From: Collinsella sp. | Lineage (GTDB): Bacteria; Actinomycetota; Coriobacteriia; Coriobacteriales; Coriobacteriaceae | Length of the DNA: 29,269 nt | NCBI GenBank assembly: GCA_019425005.1 | Contig: JAHYYK010000030.1 | Coordinates: 1 to 29,269 of the forward strand | Direction of reading: 5' to 3' | Shown: positions 25,035 through 29,269 of the stretch, one piece after another | Position numbering within the stretch: position 1 is the first letter of the stretch | Layout: each line of letters starts with the position of its first letter | The notes under the pieces: model-generated | Database searches by the model: none | The model's input: the letters and a program-made list of their open reading frames with translations, nothing else | What the model was told of the DNA's origin: nothing | Position numbers and translations under genes: made by a program

Positions 25035-26426
25035 ATGGCATATGACGATAGGGAGACCGGGCTGACGGTCGAGGACCGCGGCTCAAAGTTGGGTCTTCCC
25101 CAAAACCAAGATGCAGAGGCCAATGTACTGGCCGCTATGCTGCTATCGCCCGAGGTGGTCGAGGAGGCCCAGGTCGAGCTGCAGCCCGATGACTTCTACC
25201 GGCCCATTCATAAGACCATCTATACCGCGATGGTCGATATGTACAACAGCCGCATCCCCATCGACTCCATCTCGCTGATCGATTACCTGCGTAGCATCAA
25301 CAAGCTCGATGCCGTGGGCGGCGAAGCGTACATCTTGGAGCTGATGGGTCAGACCCTGTCGCTCGTCAACTGGCAGCACCATGCCGCCATCGTGCGCCGC
25401 GACTCGATGCTGCGCGAGCTGATCGGTGCTACCAACGAGATCAACGCGCTGGCCTACAACGCCCCTACCGACACCAAGGAGGTCGTGGAGCTGGCCGAGA
25501 GCAAGCTGCTCAAGGTCACGGCGCGCGAGGTCAAGTCGAGCTACAAGACGCTGACCGAGTTTATGGTCGAGGCCTATAACGAGGCCGAGGAAGTGTGCCA
25601 GGCCGGTGGTCAGGCCGCGGGCGTGCCCACCGGCTTCCCGTCGCTCGACCGCATGCTCATGGGTTTTCGCGAGGGTCAACTCATCATTATCGGCGCCCGT
25701 CCTGCTGTAGGTAAGACGTCGTTCGCCCTGAATCTGGCGCTCAACGCTGCCGCCGCTGGATATACCGTCGGCTTCTTCTCTCTGGAGATGTCGGGCAAGG
25801 AAATCGCCCAGCGCCTGATTTGCGCCTACGCCATGATCTCGATCAGTGACTTCCGCATGGGCCGCATTAGCCCCGAGCAGTGGGCCAATATCAATGAGGC
25901 CACGCAGACCTTGTCCAAGCTCGATATTCTGATTGACGATACGCCCGGCACCACAGTGACCGAGATTCGCGCCAAGAGCCGCCGTATGCTCCATAACAAG
26001 GAGAAGGCAATCATCATCCTGGACTACCTGCAGCTGGTGAGTCCTCCGCCGGGACGCCGCTCCGAGAGCCGTACCGTCGAGGTTTCGGAGATGTCGCGTG
26101 GTCTGAAGATCATGGCCAAGGAGCTTAAGATCCCGCTCATCGCGCTGTCGCAGCTCTCGCGTCAGGTCGAATCCCGTACCGGCAAGCGCCCGCAGCTGTC
26201 CGACCTTCGTGAATCGGGCTCCATCGAGCAGGACGCCGATATCGTTATGTTCTTGGACCGCTCCGCCGACGAGGCCGAAGCCTCGCGCGACGATCGACCC
26301 GACGAGGGCGTTACGCGTATCGTCGTGGCCAAGAACCGTTCGGGCCCGATCGGCGACGTCGACCTGATGTTCCTGCCGGCATCCACCAAGTTCTATGAGC
26401 TTGATGGGGCACATGCCGAGGAGTAG
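25035..26426 (+). CDS. dnaB: Replicative DNA helicase DnaB
   Basis: Hexameric fork helicase. ATG 25035 is chosen because GAGGA sits five bases upstream; the in-frame ATG at 25023 lacks a ribosome site. The 463-aa protein has the N-terminal collar (LPQNQDAEANVLAAMLLS) and a RecA-type motor with Walker A GARPAVGKT (about 220–228), Walker B IIILDYLQLV, and the ALSQLSRQVE and LRESGSIEQDAD motifs. No intein is present. Loading probably depends on the DUF721 protein at 5497. Confidence 0.98.
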   Translation: MAYDDRETGLTVEDRGSKLGLPQNQDAEANVLAAMLLSPEVVEEAQVELQPDDFYRPIHKTIYTAMVDMYNSRIPIDSISLIDYLRSINKLDAVGGEAYILELMGQTLSLVNWQHHAAIVRRDSMLRELIGATNEINALAYNAPTDTKEVVELAESKLLKVTAREVKSSYKTLTEFMVEAYNEAEEVCQAGGQAAGVPTGFPSLDRMLMGFREGQLIIIGARPAVGKTSFALNLALNAAAAGYTVGFFSLEMSGKEIAQRLICAYAMISISDFRMGRISPEQWANINEATQTLSKLDILIDDTPGTTVTEIRAKSRRMLHNKEKAIIILDYLQLVSPPPGRRSESRTVEVSEMSRGLKIMAKELKIPLIALSQLSRQVESRTGKRPQLSDLRESGSIEQDADIVMFLDRSADEAEASRDDRPDEGVTRIVVAKNRSGPIGDVDLMFLPASTKFYELDGAHAEE

Positions 26427-26453
26427 GACAGGCGCCCGTTGCACGGGTATACT
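26425..26453 (+). promoter_or_regulatory. Promoter of purA
   Basis: AGGACA (26425–26430) and TATACT (26448–26453), 17-base spacer. A short CCCGT–TGC–ACGGG inverted repeat (26435–26447) lies inside the spacer and could be an operator. Confidence 0.5.
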
Positions 26454-26519
26454 GGGAATGTTTTGTGCTTCTGCGTGCCGGCGTGGCGCGTAGACAGTCC
26501 ATGAATGTAAGGAGTAAAC

Positions 26520-27806
<1,287 letters not shown>

Positions 27807-27828
27807 TCGGGACTATTTGGTTATTGCG

Positions 27829-27874
27829 ATATACCCCTTTGCAGCCCGGACGGGCGGCCGAGGGGTATATTTGC
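27829..27874 (+). terminator. Terminator of purA
   Basis: Ten-bp outer stem ATATACCCCT (27829–27838) with AGGGGTATAT (27861–27870), and an inner GCCCG/CGGGC stem. The T tail is short (TTT). Confidence 0.72.
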
Positions 27875-27924
27875 TTGCAAAGGGCTCGCGCGGAGCGGGC
27901 CGTTAATCCATAGAGGAGGCACCC

Positions 27925-29229
27925 TTGAAGGCGGACACTCAAACCATCGACATCCTGTTGTTGGGCAGCGGCGGCCGTGAGCATGCTTTGGCAGCTAAGC
28001 TCGCAGCATCACCGCGCGCCGGCAAGCTCTACATTGCGCCGGGTAACGGCGGCACCGCGAGCTGCGGCGAGAACGTTGTTCTCGACGACTGCGATCCTGC
28101 GGCCGTGGCGGCGTTTGCTCAGAGCCACGGATGCGGACTCGTGGTAATTGGCCCCGAGGCTCCGCTCGTGGCGGGCGTGGCCGACGCCGTGCGCGCGGCG
28201 GGTATTCCCTGCTTTGGCCCGGGTGCCGAGGGCGCACAGATGGAGGGCTCTAAGCTGTTCTCCAAGCAGCTCATGGAGCGCGCCGGTATCCCGACGGCAG
28301 CTTACGGCTCGTTTACCGACGAGGCTTCGGCTCTCGCCTACGTGCGTGAGCAGGGCGCCCCGCTGGTCGTGAAGGCCGACGGCCTTGCCGCGGGCAAGGG
28401 CGTTATCGTGGCGACCGAACTTGAGCAGGCCGAGGAGGCCGTGCGCGAGTGCTTTGGCGGCACCTTTGGCGATGCCGGCAACACCGTGGTCATCGAGGAG
28501 ATGCTGACCGGTCCCGAGTGCTCGCTGCTGGCCTTTACCGACGGCAAGACCGTGCGCCCCATGGCCACCTCGCAGGATCACAAGCGCGCGCTCGAGGACG
28601 ACAAGGGCCCCAACACCGGCGGCATGGGCGTCTACAGCCCGGTGCCCATCGTGACCGACGAGGAACACGCCACCATGGTGAAGGTCATGGAGCAGACCGT
28701 GGCCGAGCTCGCTGCCGAGGGCATCGACTACCGCGGCTGCCTGTACGGCGGCTTTATGCTCACGCCTGCCGGTCCCAAGGTACTGGAGTTCAATGCCCGC
28801 TTTGGCGATCCCGAGACGCAGGTCGTGCTGCCGCGCCTTAAGAACGACCTGGTTGAGGTCATGCTCGCCTGCGCCAACTGCGAACTCGATCAGATTGAAC
28901 TCGACTGGCGAGACGAGTGGGCCGTGGCCGTTGTACTGACGAGTGCGGGCTACCCCGGCAGCTACGAGAAAGGCAAGGTCATCACCGGTATCGCCGACGC
29001 CGAGGCCATGGAGAACGTGACCGTGTACCATGCCGGCACCGCCGTGGTGGATGGCCAGCTTGTGACCAACGGCGGCCGCGTGCTTGCCGTGACCGCGCTG
29101 GGCGATACGTTTGAGAACGCTCGCAACCTTGCCTACGAGGCTTGCGAGAAGATTGATTTTGAGGGCAAGACCCTGCGTCACGACATTGGCCTGCGTGCGC
29201 TGCGCGGCCGCGACGCCTGGGATGCCTAA
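27925..29229 (+). CDS. purD: Phosphoribosylamine–glycine ligase (GAR synthetase)
   Basis: Second step of purine synthesis: ligates glycine to phosphoribosylamine with ATP. A 434-aa ATP-grasp enzyme with the N-terminal LLLGSGGREHALA, the VIGPEAPL segment, the ATP-binding KADGLAAGKGV, and GPNTGGMG and EFNARFGDPETQ late in the protein. The TTG start at 27925 is supported by GAGGAGG six bases upstream; no better ATG exists. A seven-bp hairpin (27883–27901) lies in its leader and no purine riboswitch is evident. Confidence 0.97.
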   Translation: MKADTQTIDILLLGSGGREHALAAKLAASPRAGKLYIAPGNGGTASCGENVVLDDCDPAAVAAFAQSHGCGLVVIGPEAPLVAGVADAVRAAGIPCFGPGAEGAQMEGSKLFSKQLMERAGIPTAAYGSFTDEASALAYVREQGAPLVVKADGLAAGKGVIVATELEQAEEAVRECFGGTFGDAGNTVVIEEMLTGPECSLLAFTDGKTVRPMATSQDHKRALEDDKGPNTGGMGVYSPVPIVTDEEHATMVKVMEQTVAELAAEGIDYRGCLYGGFMLTPAGPKVLEFNARFGDPETQVVLPRLKNDLVEVMLACANCELDQIELDWRDEWAVAVVLTSAGYPGSYEKGKVITGIADAEAMENVTVYHAGTAVVDGQLVTNGGRVLAVTALGDTFENARNLAYEACEKIDFEGKTLRHDIGLRALRGRDAWDA

Positions 29230-29250
29230 AATCCGAGAGGAATGAGACGG

Positions 29251-29269
29251 ATGGACGAGAAGAACGAAG
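29251..29269 (+). CDS. Start of a further gene, truncated by the window edge
   Basis: ATG 29251 follows GAGAGGAA at about eight bases and begins MDEKNE before the sequence ends. The spacing of 21 bases from purD suggests the same operon. Nothing can be said of its function. Confidence 0.45.

Noticed and set aside
27807..27924. Purine riboswitch before purD
   Set aside because: The gap contains the purA terminator and a simple seven-bp hairpin; no three-way junction with the conserved purine-aptamer loops is seen.

Overview
The window is a high-GC chromosomal segment carrying the replication-origin neighbourhood of an actinobacterium. The order dnaA–oriC–dnaN–recF–DUF721(dciA)–gyrB–gyrA, followed by rpsF–ssb–rpsR–rplI–dnaB, and the protein styles point to the class Coriobacteriia. 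Collinsella or a close relative is my best guess, by inference rather than database match. Most genes read on the + strand, away from the origin.

Region 1 (1–11,030) is the replication core. An ATPase–(Gln/Pro/Tyr-rich)–winged-helix protein of unknown role lies 15 bp upstream of dnaA. The 238-bp dnaA–dnaN gap holds degenerate DnaA boxes, five tandem DnaA-trio-like trinucleotides and an AT-rich stretch, so it is the likely oriC. dnaN and recF follow, then a DUF721/DciA-type helicase-loader candidate overlapping recF, a strong terminator, and gyrB–gyrA. GyrA has a long acidic N-terminal extension and a tyrosine at the position of E. coli Ser83.

Region 2 (11,030–16,160) is a two-gene restriction–modification module: a fused nuclease–methyltransferase of type IIG build, and a second gamma-type adenine methyltransferase overlapping it by 4 bp. 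Its lower GC and codon style suggest acquisition between gyrA and a tRNA cluster.

Region 3 (16,118–20,080) has tRNA-Ile(GAU)–tRNA-Ala(UGC)–tRNA-Ile(GAU), with the Ile genes identical. It continues with a DUF151 bifunctional-nuclease family gene behind a perfect palindrome, two unrecognised small genes, and typA/bipA.

Region 4 (20,083–22,620) is on the minus strand: an exported polymer-forming membrane protein, a TRIC-family membrane protein, and tRNA-Ser(CGA) and tRNA-Ser(GGA), each with its own terminator. A strongly folded element carrying an inverted copy of a tRNA-Ser 3' end lies beside them.

Region 5 (22,620–29,269) is the rpsF–ssb–rpsR–rplI operon behind a 500-bp leader region with DnaA-box-like sites and a leader hairpin. 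dnaB, purA, purD and the first codons of a further gene follow. Overall the window encodes initiator, candidate helicase loader, helicase, clamp, SSB and gyrase around one origin, plus ribosomal and purine genes, with the restriction module as the main accessory insertion.
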